This document shows positions 41,784-52,900 of a stretch of DNA of 64,000 nucleotides, piece by piece. A program made the translations under genes and the position numbers. The DNA is taken from the NCBI RefSeq assembly GCF_006716115.1, contig NZ_VFOO01000001.1, positions 3,038,001 through 3,102,000 on the forward strand. Direction: 5' to 3'. The first letter of the stretch is position 1; the number at the start of each line of letters is the position of its first letter. The notes under the pieces were generated by a model. The model made no database searches, was not told where the DNA came from, and saw only the letters and a list, made by a program, of their open reading frames with translations. Source of the stretch: Subtercola boreus. Its GTDB lineage: Bacteria; Actinomycetota; Actinomycetes; Actinomycetales; Microbacteriaceae.

Positions 41784-43790
41784 CTACCAGATGGTCACAC
41801 GGTCATCCGGAGCCAGCCAGAGCGCATCGGTCTCACCGACAGAGAACGCTTCGTAGAACTCACCGATGTTCCGCACGATCTGGTTGCACCGGAACTCGTT
41901 CGGCGAGTGAGGATCGATCGCCAGCAGGCGGATCACCTCTTCGTCTCTCGACTTCTGCTGCCAGGCCTGCGCCCAGGAGAGGAAGAACCTCTGGGCACCG
42001 GTCAGACCGTCGATCACCGGCGGTTCTGCGCCGTCGAGCGAGATCAGGTACGCCTTCCACGCTATGCCCAGTCCGCCGAGATCGCCGATGTTCTCACCGA
42101 TTGTCAGCGAACCGTTCACGTGATGGTCGGGAACCTGTGCGGGCGCGAGCGCGTCGTACTGCGCAATCAGCGAGGCCGTCAGCTTCTCGAAGGCTTCGCG
42201 GTCTTCGGATGTCCACCAGTCCGTCAGGCGTCCGTCGCCGTCGAAGCGGGAACCCTGGTCGTCGAAACCGTGGCCGATCTCGTGCCCGATGACCGCTCCG
42301 ATCGCGCCGTAGTTGGACGCGGCATCCCGTGCCTCGTCGAAGAAGGGGTACTGCAGGATGGCGGCCGGGAAGACGATCTCGTTGAACCCGGGGTTGTAGT
42401 AGGCGTTGATGGTCTGCGGGGTCATGAACCACTCGTCGCGGTCGAGCGGCTTGCCGACCTTGCCGAGTTCGCGCTGGAACTCGAATTCGCTCGTCGCCCG
42501 AACATTGTCGAACAGGCTCGACGCGTCGAGGTCGAGGTTCGAATAGTCACGCCACTTCGCCGGAAAGCCGATCTTCGGCGTGAACTTGTCGAGCTTCTCG
42601 AGCGCCCGCTCCCTTGTCGACGGCGTCATCCAGGAGAGATCGGTGATCGACTGACGGTAGGCCTCGATGAGGTTGGCGACCAGGATGTCCATCGCGGCCT
42701 TCGCCGTGCTGCCGAAGTGGCGGTCGACGTAGATGCGCCCGACGGCCTCGCCCATCGACCCTTCGACGAGCGAGACGCCGCGCTTCCAGCGGGCACGGAT
42801 CGACGGTGTGCCGGTGAGGGTGTGGCCGTAGAACTCGAAGTTCTCGGTGACGAAGGCGGACGGCAGGAAAGCCGCGGCGCCGTGGATGATCTTCCACGAC
42901 AGCCAGTCCTTCCACTGCCCGAGGCGGTCCTCGGTGAGGAGGCCCGACAGGCCCTCGAGGAAGCTCGGCTCGCGCACGACGACCTCATCGAGCACCCCCG
43001 GCGGGACGTCGAGCGCGTCGCGCCAGATGGTGAGGGCGCCCGCGGGCGAGTCGTCTTCGGCCGCGCCGGCGAACAGGGCGAGCAGGTCGGCCCAGGAGAG
43101 CAGGTTGTAGGTGGCCTGCGCGTCACGGGTCTTCACGTTGTCCCAGTGCTTCGACGCGATCGCGGTCTCGAGATCCAAGACGCGCTGGGCGCGGTCAGGC
43201 GCGCTTCCGGCGTCAGCGTCAGCGGTGGCGGTCGATCCGCTGGCGGCAAGCTCGAACAGCCGCTGGATGTGCGCGACGTACGCCTCCCGGATGCCCTGGA
43301 ACTTCTCCTCGCGGTAATAGCTCTCATCCGGCAGGGTGATCCCGCCCTGCTCGACGAACACGAGGTACCGCTCGGGGTTGCCCGGGTCGTTGTCGACGAA
43401 CAGGTGGAAGAACCCGCCCACACCCTGCCGCTCGAGACGCCCGACCGTGCGCACGAGGTCTTCGACGGATGCGATGGCGTCGACCAGCGCGAGCTGCGCG
43501 TCGATCGGTGCCGTGCCGAGCTCTTCGATGCGCTCCTCGTTCATGAAGCTCGTGTACAGGTCGCCGAACTTGCGTTCCTCCGTGCCCTCATCGGCACCCT
43601 GCGCCTCGACGATGATCTGCTGCACAGCCTTCTCGGCCTCTTCGGCGAGCTCGTAGAACGACCCGTAGCGCGCTTTGTCTTCGGGGATCTCGGTGCGCGC
43701 GATCCAACGCCCGTTCACGTGCCGGAACAGGTCGTCCTGCGCACGGGTGTCGGGGTCGAGTTCGGTCGTGTCGATGCCGGTTTCGCTCAT
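41784..43790 (-). CDS. M13-family zinc metallopeptidase (PepO/neprilysin-like)
   Basis: Endopeptidase acting on oligopeptides, 668 residues. The zinc-binding HEIGH (H503, E504, H507) is followed by FDDQG, and ENIGDLGG downstream supplies the third zinc ligand Glu; NAYYNPGFNEIVFPAAILQ precedes them as in all M13 enzymes. There is no signal peptide or transmembrane start, so it is probably cytoplasmic, as for bacterial PepO. ATG 43790 is leaderless. Divergent from the MATE gene, with the two -10 boxes about 45 bp apart. Confidence 0.93.
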   Translation of the reverse strand: MSETGIDTTELDPDTRAQDDLFRHVNGRWIARTEIPEDKARYGSFYELAEEAEKAVQQIIVEAQGADEGTEERKFGDLYTSFMNEERIEELGTAPIDAQLALVDAIASVEDLVRTVGRLERQGVGGFFHLFVDNDPGNPERYLVFVEQGGITLPDESYYREEKFQGIREAYVAHIQRLFELAASGSTATADADAGSAPDRAQRVLDLETAIASKHWDNVKTRDAQATYNLLSWADLLALFAGAAEDDSPAGALTIWRDALDVPPGVLDEVVVREPSFLEGLSGLLTEDRLGQWKDWLSWKIIHGAAAFLPSAFVTENFEFYGHTLTGTPSIRARWKRGVSLVEGSMGEAVGRIYVDRHFGSTAKAAMDILVANLIEAYRQSITDLSWMTPSTRERALEKLDKFTPKIGFPAKWRDYSNLDLDASSLFDNVRATSEFEFQRELGKVGKPLDRDEWFMTPQTINAYYNPGFNEIVFPAAILQYPFFDEARDAASNYGAIGAVIGHEIGHGFDDQGSRFDGDGRLTDWWTSEDREAFEKLTASLIAQYDALAPAQVPDHHVNGSLTIGENIGDLGGLGIAWKAYLISLDGAEPPVIDGLTGAQRFFLSWAQAWQQKSRDEEVIRLLAIDPHSPNEFRCNQIVRNIGEFYEAFSVGETDALWLAPDDRVTIW

Positions 43791-43796
43791 GCGTCC

Positions 43797-43802
43797 AGAA
43801 TA
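43797..43802 (-). promoter_or_regulatory. -10 box giving a leaderless start for the M13 peptidase
   Basis: TATTCT, GGACGC, then ATG on the minus strand; 6-nt spacing. Confidence 0.55.
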
Positions 43803-43844
43803 GCCGCGCGGTCTGACAGTGCCGCGAGTGTCGGGAGGGCTGGC

Positions 43845-43850
43845 TACGGT
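43845..43850 (+). promoter_or_regulatory. -10 box giving a leaderless start for the MATE gene
   Basis: TACGGT, TGGTGG, then ATG; 6-nt spacing. Shares its hexamer with the promoter at 20481-20486. Confidence 0.55.
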
Positions 43851-43856
43851 TGGTGG

Positions 43857-45188
43857 ATGCCCCGCCCGAGCCTCGACCGCGACATCCTTCGCCTCGCCGT
43901 GCCCGCGCTCGGCGCACTCGTGGCCGAGCCGCTCTTCCTGCTCACCGACACGGCGCTGATCGGTCATCTCGGCGAGGTTCCGCTCGCGGCCCTCGGCATT
44001 GCGAGCGCGATCGTGCAGACGGTGATCGGGCTGCTGATCTTCCTCGCCTACGCGACCACTCCGGCTGTGGCCCGGAGGCTGGGCGCGGGCGATCGCACCG
44101 GCGCGATCCGGGCCGGCATCGACGGGCTGTGGCTCGCCCTCGGGCTCGGCGTCGTCGTCGTGCTGCTCGGCCTGCTGTTCGCGCGACCCGTGGTCGGCCT
44201 GTTCACCGGCGATGCGGATGTCGCGGCCGATGCCGTGACGTACCTCACTGTCTCGCTCGCCGGGCTGCCCGCCATGCTGCTCGTGATCGCGGCGACCGGG
44301 CTCCTGCGGGGGCTCCAGGACACCCGCACCCCCCTCATCGTCGCCGTCGCCGGTTTCGCCGCGAACGCCGGGCTGAACGCCGTGTTCATCTACGGGTTCG
44401 GCTGGGGGATCGCGGGATCCGCCGCCGGCACCGTCGTCGCCCAGTGGGCGATGGCCGCGGTCTCCATCGTGATCGCGGTGCGGGCCGCCCGCGAAAGCGG
44501 AGCGCGGCTGCGGCCGGGACTCGACGGGGCTCTGTCGGCCGCAACATCCGGAGCCTGGCTCTTCGTGCGCACGGCATCGCTGCGGGCGGCGATCCTCGCG
44601 ACGGTGGCCGTCGCTGCGACGTTCGGCACGGCCGAGCTCGGAGCGTTCCAGATAGCGCTGACCCTCTTCACGACGCTCGCGTTCGTGCTCGACGCCCTCG
44701 CGATCGCGGGCCAGGCGATGATCGGCCACGGGCTCGGAGCGGGTGATGTGGTGCGAGTCGGCCTCATCACACGGCGGCTCGTGCGCTGGGGCTGGGGCGT
44801 CGGCGCGCTGCTCGGGGCGGGCATCGCCCTGGTCGCCGCGCTCGGGCTGCTCGGGCCGGTGTTCACCTCGAGTCCGGATGTCGCGGCAGCACTCGCTGTC
44901 ACGGCGCTGGCGATGGGGTTCGGCATCCCGCTCGCGGGGTACGTGTTCGTGCTCGACGGGGTACTGATCGGAGCGGGCGACTCCCGGTACCTCGCGCTCA
45001 GCGGGCTCGCGAACGTCGCCATCTACGCGCCGCTGCTCGCCCTCGTGGTGCTGTTCGCGCCGGACGGCGACGCCGGTCTCGTCTGGCTGTGGGCGGCGTT
45101 CGGCTACGGCTACATCGGTGCGCGCGCCCTCACCCTCGGCCTCCGCGCGCGCACCGACAAGTGGATGACCGTCGGCGCGCCCGCATAG
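43857..45188 (+). CDS. MATE-family efflux transporter
   Basis: Twelve-helix multidrug/toxin exporter driven by an ion gradient, 443 residues. It opens with DILRLAVPALGALVAEPLFLLTDTALIGHLG, the DinF-like start; further signatures are ATTPAVARRLGAGD and LRGLQDTRTPL. The two six-helix halves are visible as two blocks of hydrophobic segments. ATG 43857 is leaderless. Divergent from the M13 peptidase, with no obvious regulator next to it. An intergenic palindromic element follows 55 bp after the stop. Confidence 0.92.
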   Translation: MPRPSLDRDILRLAVPALGALVAEPLFLLTDTALIGHLGEVPLAALGIASAIVQTVIGLLIFLAYATTPAVARRLGAGDRTGAIRAGIDGLWLALGLGVVVVLLGLLFARPVVGLFTGDADVAADAVTYLTVSLAGLPAMLLVIAATGLLRGLQDTRTPLIVAVAGFAANAGLNAVFIYGFGWGIAGSAAGTVVAQWAMAAVSIVIAVRAARESGARLRPGLDGALSAATSGAWLFVRTASLRAAILATVAVAATFGTAELGAFQIALTLFTTLAFVLDALAIAGQAMIGHGLGAGDVVRVGLITRRLVRWGWGVGALLGAGIALVAALGLLGPVFTSSPDVAAALAVTALAMGFGIPLAGYVFVLDGVLIGAGDSRYLALSGLANVAIYAPLLALVVLFAPDGDAGLVWLWAAFGYGYIGARALTLGLRARTDKWMTVGAPA

Positions 45189-45243
45189 GCCCCTCCCGCC
45201 TGCGCCCTCCCCCGCGCGCACCAGCGCACCTCGCGAGGCGCTC

Positions 45244-45327
45244 GCATCGAATCGATTCGATGCGACCCGAAGTGCTCGAAACGGGCCGCAAAAGAGCAGT
45301 TGGCGTCCTTTCGAATCGATTCGACGC
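45244..45327 (+). repeat. Interspersed palindromic element, family 1, copy C (intergenic)
   Basis: Inverted repeat with 34-nt arms around a 16-nt loop. Outer arms share GCRTCGAATCGATTCGA; the right arm GAGCAGTTGGCGTCCTTTCG is identical to copies A and B. It lies between the convergent ends of the MATE and hydrolase genes. In the phase used by copies A and B it is also open, reading MRPEVLETGRKRAVGVLS. Confidence 0.85.
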
Positions 45328-45329
45328 GG

Positions 45330-45455
45330 CGGGCAGGGGCGCGCGGAGGGGAAGTGCGGCGCGGGGGGCGGGGAGTGCGAGTGCGGGGTGCGGGGGAGCG
45401 AGGGGGGAGTGCGTGCGAGGCGCGAGGGGGAGGGGGGAGTGCGCGGGGGCGGGGG
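45330..45455. repeat. G-rich, low-complexity intergenic tract
   Basis: The plus strand is almost free of C and T runs and repeats variants of GGGGAGTGCG. On the plus strand it could form G-quadruplexes; the minus strand, which is the 3' end of the hydrolase transcript, is C-rich and G-poor, as seen at Rho-dependent terminators. No gene content. Confidence 0.5.
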
Positions 45456-45457
45456 CG

Positions 45458-46516
45458 TCAGACCGTGAAGGTCGCGCCGGACTTGGCGGCGCGGATGTCT
45501 CCGGCGAAGGTGGTGCGGGCACGGGCGACGGCTGCGGCGGGGGCGAGGTTCTCGGCGATGTGGGTCAGCACGAGCATCCGGACGCCGGCCTCGGTGGCTT
45601 GGCGGCCCGCGTCCTCGGGGGTGCAGTGCACGTATTCGCCGGAAGCGGCCTCGCCGGACCCGGAGGGCGCGACGTCGTAGCCGGCCTCGCAGAGCAGGGT
45701 GGCCGACTCCTCGGCGAGCTCGACGAGCGAGATGCAGGGGGCGGTGTCGCCCGAGTAGGTGAAGGCCGTCCGCGGTGTGCCGGCGGCGACTCCGCCGGTT
45801 CCGGATGCCGCGGCCGCTCCCGCGCCCGGAGCGCCGTCGGCGGCAGCAGAAGCAGAAGCAGGGGCAGCGGCGGCGGGCACGGCAGCAGCAGTAGCAGTAG
45901 CGGAAGCGGAAGCGGCAGCGGCAGCGGGCACGGCAGCAGCAGTGGCGGCAGCAGCAGCGGGCGCGGACGCGCCGCGCTCGACGACCGTCAGCCCGAACGC
46001 CGGCACCCCGTGCGACACCGGCCCCCACGACAGGTCGAGGTCTCCCACGCGGGCCTCGCCCCAGCCGTGCAGCTCCGTGAACTCGAAGACCGACTCCAGG
46101 CCGGCGAGCGCGGTGGGCCCGAGGTACTCGGCGAGGCGCTCGGCGAGGCCTTCCGGGCCGAACACCGGGATGCGGCGTGAGCCGCGGGCCGCGAGGGCCG
46201 GCGCGGTGCTGAACCGGTAGGCGTAGGAGGCCACGAGGAGGTCGGCCGTGTGGTCCGCGTGCCGGTGCGAGACGAAGATCGCGTCGAGGTCTCCCGGCGC
46301 TAGGTGCCGCTGCAGTTCGGCGAAGGTGCCGGTGCCGGCGTCGATCCAGAGCGAGGTGGGGCGGGCATCCGGAGCCACCGGCCCGGCCATGGGGAGCGAC
46401 AGGGCAGAACCCGCGGCATCCGAAGCCACCGGCCCGCCCGACCGCAGGAGGTAGCCCGAGCAGGCGTTTCCGGGCACGGGGAACGGGGCGGACGTGCCGA
46501 GAACGGTGAGCTGCAT
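45458..46516 (-). CDS. Metallo-beta-lactamase-fold hydrolase with Ala-rich insertion
   Basis: 352 residues, RNase Z-like branch. LTVLGTSAPFPVPGNACSGYL at the start and the zinc motif HRHADH (H84-H89), then SHGVPAFGL and THI near the end, give the metal ligands. Between about 183 and 232 is an Ala/Pro/Ser/Thr insertion with a tandem TAAAVPAAAA repeat, encoded by GCA/GCG-rich microsatellite-like DNA (about 45830-45970); without it the length would match the family (250-300). ATG 46516 is preceded by CAGGAT at 6-nt spacing. Substrate unknown. Confidence 0.85.
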   Translation of the reverse strand: MQLTVLGTSAPFPVPGNACSGYLLRSGGPVASDAAGSALSLPMAGPVAPDARPTSLWIDAGTGTFAELQRHLAPGDLDAIFVSHRHADHTADLLVASYAYRFSTAPALAARGSRRIPVFGPEGLAERLAEYLGPTALAGLESVFEFTELHGWGEARVGDLDLSWGPVSHGVPAFGLTVVERGASAPAAAAATAAAVPAAAAASASATATAAAVPAAAAPASASAAADGAPGAGAAAASGTGGVAAGTPRTAFTYSGDTAPCISLVELAEESATLLCEAGYDVAPSGSGEAASGEYVHCTPEDAGRQATEAGVRMLVLTHIAENLAPAAAVARARTTFAGDIRAAKSGATFTV

Positions 46517-46561
46517 GCCTCCATCCTGCCGTGCGCCGCCCGTTTCACCCGCGCCGGAGCG

Positions 46562-46720
46562 TCACCGCTTCTGCGGGATGCAGAGTGGGGACTGCCCCAC
46601 GTGCTGGCCGCAGCTGAAGGCGCTTGCGGCCCCCGCTCCTGAAACCGACATCAGTGCGGTGAGCGCGACGGTCGCTGATGCGACAGCGACCGCACGGCGG
46701 AGCGCGTTGGCCTTCTTCAT
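46562..46720 (-). CDS. Small secreted peptide (52 residues)
   Basis: MKKANALRRAVAVASATVALTALMSV is a clear signal peptide, with cleavage likely after AASA; the mature part would be only about 17 residues with two Cys (FSCGQHVGQSPLCIPQKR), perhaps joined by a disulfide. ATG 46720 follows AAGGA. It stands alone between the hydrolase and the fn3 gene, divergent from the latter. No family recognised; the size and layout recall secreted signalling or antimicrobial peptides, but that is a guess. Confidence 0.6.
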   Translation of the reverse strand: MKKANALRRAVAVASATVALTALMSVSGAGAASAFSCGQHVGQSPLCIPQKR

Positions 46721-46834
46721 GGTGGGACATCCTTCTTCGACGGGGCCCGAGCGGAGCTCGACGGCCAGTGGTTGGTTCACTTGGGAGATACAGAACGACT
46801 TCATCCATTACGCGGGACCGGGAAATAAGCTGGT

Positions 46835-46869
46835 CGCCCGCAGCGGCCGCAGGCGTTGAGCTGCGGGCG
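46835..46869. promoter_or_regulatory. Inverted repeat upstream of the fn3 gene cluster
   Basis: CGCCCGCAGC and GCTGCGGGCG pair perfectly over 10 bp around a 15-nt loop, 90 bp before the start of the Ig/fn3 gene. It may be an operator, a leader hairpin, or a terminator facing the small secreted gene. No T-tract follows on the plus strand. Confidence 0.35.
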
Positions 46870-46957
46870 GCCAGTCACGTTGCGACCCTTGTTTAGGGGA
46901 TGGCAACAAGTCATGTTTGAATGGTCCGGCTTGTCACATCTCACAGCGGGGGTTCAC

Positions 46958-49900
46958 GTGAGGCTCTTCGAAGCCATTCGGCGCCACAAGGCGACGTTTG
47001 CTTCGGTGGCGACGGTGTCTGCCGTGTCACTCGCAGTGACGACGATGGCGATCTTCTACCAGGGCGTCTCGACCGCGAATGTGCAGCTGAACGACGGCGG
47101 CGTCTGGGTCTCGAAGCCGAGCGGGCTACTGCTCGGCCACCTCAACTACCCGTCGCAGGTGCTCGACAGTGGGCTGCGGATGACGAGCGGCAACTTCGGC
47201 ATCCTGCAGAACGGCGACACGGTTATCGCCGTCGACCCGGCCTCCTCGACGATGCAGACGGTCGACCCCGCGACGGTCTCGGTCGGCAACCCGGTCGCCG
47301 TGCCGGCCGATGCGCAGGTCTCCCTCGGTGCCGACACCGTCTCGGTGCTCGACCCGGCGAGTGGGATGCTCTGGGCCACGTCGCCCGGGTCGCTCGCCAG
47401 TTTCCTGCCGGCCCCGCAGGCCCCGCTGTACCGGCTCGGCTCCGGGGCTTCCGCCACGGTCGACAGCAGCGGCGGTATCCACGGCCTCTCGCTCACAGAT
47501 CGCACGCTGGTCACGATCCCGGCGGATGCCCAGGCGGCACCGGTTCCGGATGAGCAGAGTTCCGACGCACCCGCCTCCGAGACGGCCAGCCCGGCGGCCA
47601 CCCCACCGGCCGGCACCGCGACCACCGCGGCCGGCGCGACCCCGACGCCCACCCCGACCCCGACCCCGACCTTCGACGGCCGCACCGGAACCACCTCGAA
47701 GAGCCCCGACATCACCACCAGCGAACTGCCGGCCGTCGCCGACGACGCCAAGCTCAGCCTCGCCACCGTCGGCACCGACGCGGTCGTCTTTGACAGCGTG
47801 AACGGCACCGTCTTCCTGCCGGGCGGCAAGACGGTCACGCTCGACGCCGCCAAGGGCGGCATCCTGCAGCAGAACGGCCCCGAGTCCGGAACGGTGCTCA
47901 TCGCGACCGCGGGCGCGCTCCTCGAGCAGCCGCTCGACGGCGGTGAGGCAACCACGGTCGACGCTCCGCCGTCGAGCACCGGTGGAGCGGGCCGGCCGAC
48001 GGCACCCGTCTCCCTCGGCGGCTGCGCCTATGCGGCCTGGTCGGGCGCCTCCACATATGTGCGCGACTGCGACGGCACGGCAAACGACGTCGCGCGGTCG
48101 ATCGACGGGCTGGCCGACAACGCCGACCTGCTCTTCCGAGTCAACCGGAACGTCGTCGTGCTCAACGACCTCACAAGCGGAGCGGTCTGGCTCGTCAACC
48201 AGGACATGAAGAAGGTCGAGAACTGGGACGACGTCGTGCCTCCCGCCGACCAGACCCAGAAGGACGACAACGACGACACCCCCGAAGACGTGCTGCAACA
48301 GGTGCTGCCGAACCGCACGGAGCAGAACAACCCGCCGATCGCCGAGAACGACAAGTTCGGCGTGCGGGCCGGTCGGACGACCATCCTGCCGGTGCTCGAC
48401 AACGATTCAGACCCCGACGGCGACGTTCTGACGGCGAGCCTCGCGGGAGGCCAGCCCACTCTCGGCACGGTGGAGCCGATCCTGAACGGCGCAGCCCTGC
48501 AGATCAGCGTGCCGGCCGGCGCGACAGGCGGCACGACGTTCGGCTACACGGCGGATGACGGGCGAGGCGGGCAGGACGCGGCATCCGTCACCCTCACCGT
48601 CAGCGCCACCGGCACCAACAGCGCGCCCACCGAGAAACGCATCGGCAGCGTGCCCGTCGAGCAGGGTTCGACGGTGTCGTACAACGTGCTGCCCGACTGG
48701 ATCGACCCCGACGGTGACGACGTCTTCGTGACGAGCGCGACGGCCGACGGCGCCAACCAGGTGCAGTTCCGCGCCGACGGCCAGATCACCTTCACCGCGC
48801 TCGACGCAGAGCCCGGTCGCAAAGACGTGAAGGTCACGGTCTCCGACGGCACGGCCGAAACCGAGGGCACGATCCACTTCGAGATGCGGGCCGCAGGCAC
48901 TCTGCCGCCCGTGACGAACGCCGACCACTACATCACCCGGCCCAACCAGCAGGTCACCGCGTCCCCACTGCTGAACGACCTGAGCCCGAGCGGCACGCAG
49001 CTCCGGCTCGCCAAGGTGAACGAGGTCGCCGGGGCCACCGTCGTGCCGGACTACACCACGGGCACCTTCAGCTTCCTCTCTGCAACTCCCGGCACCTACT
49101 ACGTGCCCTACGCGGTCACGAACGGCCCCAAGTCGTCGACGAACCTGGTGCGGGTGGATGTTCTGGCCGACGTGCCGACGGATGCCGCACCCATCGCCGT
49201 GCGCGACGTCGCCCTGCTCACCAAGGGTCACAGCGTGCTGGTGAACGTGCTCGGCAACGACTTCGACCCGGCCGGCGGCATCCTCGCCGTGCAGTCGATC
49301 GACAACCCCGCCGATTCCGGGGTGGGCGTGGAGGTGCTGGAGCACGAGACCCTGCGCGTCACCGATGTTCCCGGCATCACGAGCCCCACGACCATCCGGT
49401 ACACCGTCACGAACGGTTCGAAGTCGGCTGTCGGCGAGGTCTACATCATTCCCGTGCCGGCCCCGGCGAAGCTGCTGCCCCCGGTGGCCGTCGACGACAC
49501 CGTGACCGTGCGCGCCGGGGATGTCGCGACCATCCCCGTGCTCGCGAACGACTACAGCCCCAACGGTGACACGATCACCCTCTCGCCGACGCTCGTCGAG
49601 CCGCTCGTCGACCCGGCCGACGGGGACATGTTCGTCGCGCAGGACACCCTGCGCTTCAAGGCCGGCCCCGTCGCGAAGACGGTCTACGCGACCTACGAGG
49701 TGGTCGACAGCCAGGGCCAGCGTGACGCCGGCTACGTGACCATCCAGATCGTCGGCTCCGATGCCGGCGCGAACTCGCCGCCGCGACCCCGCGACGTGAC
49801 GGTTCGGGCGCTGCAGGGAACGACCGTGCGGATCCCCATCGTGCTCGACGGCATCGACCCCGACGGCGACTCCGTGCAGCTGGTCGGCCAGGCGAGCGCG

Positions 49901-52900
49901 CCGACCAAGGGCCGCATCGTGAACGTCGGCGAATCGTGGCTCGAATACGAGGCCTACCCGGTGTCGACCGGCACCGACACCTTCACCTACAGCGTGCGCG
50001 ACCGCCTGGGGGCCGAAGCCACTGCGACCGTGCAGGTCGGGATCGTGCCGAGCTCGGCCGCGAACCAGAACCCCTACGCCGTGCCGGATGCGGTCAGCGT
50101 GCGGCCCGGGCGGAGTGTGGCTGTCGACGTTCTCGCGAACGACTCCGACCCCGACGGCGACCCGATCGCCCTCCGCGAGAACGGACTCCAGCTGCCCGAG
50201 GGCATGACCGCCGAGATCAAACGCGGTCGGGTCGTCGTGAATGCTCCGACGACCCCCGGCCAGTACACCGTGCAGTACACGGTGGTCGATCAGTACGGCG
50301 CGACCGCCGTCGGTGCACTGCTGGTGAGCGTCGACCCGAACGCGCAACTCATGGCGCCGATCGCGCGCGACGACATCATCGGCGTCGCCGACGTGATGGG
50401 CAAGGCGTCGACGACGGTTCCGGTTCGGGAGAACGACGACGACCCCGACGGCACCGTCGACGACCTGACGGTCTCGGTGAACGACCCGAATGCCAGTGTC
50501 ACTGCCGACAACCAGCTGACGGTCATCCTGCAGCCCGCCGCCCAGATCATCACCTACACGGTGACCGACGTCGACGGCCTCACCGCGTCGGCGTTCGTCT
50601 ACGCGCCGGGCACCGACACCGAGGCGCCGACCCTGAAGCCGGGTACGAAGGCGATCACGGTCAACAGCGGCGAGACCGTGAGCGTCGCCCTCAGCGACTA
50701 CGTTCTCGTGGCACCCGGTAAGACGGTGCGCATCACCGAGGCCGGCAAGGTGAGCGCCTCGCACGCGAACGGCGCCTCGCTGGTGACGGATGCCATGACC
50801 CTCAGCTACACGTCGAACGCCGACTACTTCGGACCCGACGCCCTCAACTTCGAGGTGACCGACGGTTCGGGGCCAGACGATCCCGCCGGGCACAAGGCCA
50901 CCCTGGTCATCCCGATCACCGTGGTGTCGACGGTCAACCACTCGCCGACCTTCATCGGCGGCAGCCTCAATGTCGCCCCCGGCGAGGACGCGAAGACGCT
51001 GAACCTCCGCACCCTCTCCCGCGATGCCGACAGGGGCGACCTCGACAAGCTCGTCTACAAGGTCACGAACGATCCTGCTTCAGGCATCGACGCGAAGATC
51101 GACGGCAACACGCTGACCGTCTCCGCGAGCGCCTCCGCCGCGAAGGGGCCGTCGAGCCTGCAGATCTCGGCCGACGACGGCCAGAGCGAGCCAGGGACCG
51201 GCGTCGTCACGGTGAACGTCCTGACCTCCACAAGACCGCTTCCGCTGGCCCGCGACGACAGCGTCGCCAAGGCCGACCAGGGCAAGACCCGCACGGTCGA
51301 TGTGCTCGCGAACGACTTCAACCCCTACCCCGAGACCGCGCTGAAGATCATCGACACCTTCGTCGAGACCGGCAATGGCTCGGCCCAAATCAACGGCAGC
51401 CAGGTGGACGTGACCCCCTCCGCGGACTTCGTGGGCACGATGGTGGTGCGGTACCGCATCTCAGACGCCACGAACGACCCGTCGCGCGAGGCGGACGGGC
51501 GCATCCAGCTCACGGTGCAGGGCCGACCCGACAACGTGACCACGCCGTCGGTGACGTCCATCCAGGACAGGACGGTCGTGCTCTCCTGGACCCCGCCGAG
51601 CGACAACGGAGCCCCGATCACGGGCTACACGGTGTCGAGCCCACAGGGCTACAGCAAGCAGTGCGCTTCGACCACCTGCACGCTCAACGGCCTCACGAAC
51701 AACGTCGAGTACACCTTCACTGTCACCGCGACGAACGCGGTCGGCGTCTCCGATCCGTCTCCCGCGTCGGCAGTGGCGAGACCGGATGCCCGCCCCGACC
51801 GTCCCGCGGCGCCGACGCTCGTCTTCGGAGACAAGAGCCTCACCGTGAACTGGGTCACGCCGAACACCACCGGTTCGCCGGTGACCTCCTACAACCTCGA
51901 GATCTCGCCCGCGCCGGCGAAGGGCGCCATTCAGAAGACCGGCGTGACCGGCAACACCGTGAAATGGGAGGGGCTCGAGAACGGCACCCCCTACGAGGTG
52001 CGTGTGCAGGCCGTGAACCGGGCGCCGACCCCCAGCGACTTCAGCCCGTACTCGGCCGCGGAGATCCCCGCCGGCAAGCCGGATGCGCCTGCCGCACCCA
52101 CTGTGACCCGCCTCGACCCGGTCGGCAACCAGGCACAGCTGCGGGTCAACTGGGATGCTCCCCGCAGCAACGGTGACGCCATCAAGGGCTACACGCTGAA
52201 GGTGCTGAAGGGCGGATCGGTCGTGCGCACCCTCACGCCGAGTGCGGATGCGACATCCCAGGCCGTCTCGGTGGACTACTCGGAGACCGACTACACCTTC
52301 TCGCTCACCGCCTACAACAAGGCCGGCACCAGCGACAGCTCGGGTGAGTCCGCTCCGCGGCGGGCCTTCGTGGCCCCGGGGGCACCGTCGAACGTGCAGG
52401 CCACGGCGGGCGACAACACCGTCACGATCTCGTACGGCGCGGCCGACGGAAAGGGCGCAAGACAGAGCGAACTCGTCTACCAGTACAGCGTCAACGGCGG
52501 TGGCTGGACCGGGATGCCCGGCGACAAGGTCATCCGGAGCGGCGTGCCCAACAACGGCTCCTACAGCGTGAAGGTGCGCGCCGTCACCCAACTCGACGGC
52601 GAGACCTACGAGGGACCGGCGAGCGGGGCGTCCAACACCGTCAGCCCGTACGGCGCGCCCGGCAATCCCACCGCGAGCGCGAGCGACAACGCGAAGAGCG
52701 TCACCGTGACCTGGGGCGCACCCGACCGCAACGGCCAGGACTTCCACATCGAGATCAGCATCGACGGCGGCGGCTGGGAGAACGTGGGGGCCGCGGGAGG
52801 CAGCCGTGTGGTCGGTGACGGCTACAGCCAGCGGCACACCATCGACGCCCGCACGGTCGACAATGCCGGCCAGGTCAGCGGAACGGTCTCCGCGGCGGCG

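Noticed and set aside
40980-43856. Very long plus-strand open frame running into the MATE gene
   Set aside because: Up to 43857 it is antisense to the serine hydrolase and M13 peptidase, both with intact active-site motifs. Only the part from ATG 43857 is real.
43791-46028. Minus-strand extension upstream of the M13 peptidase
   Set aside because: It is antisense to the MATE gene and then crosses a palindrome and the G-rich tract; the peptidase start is fixed by a -10 box 6 nt before ATG 43790.
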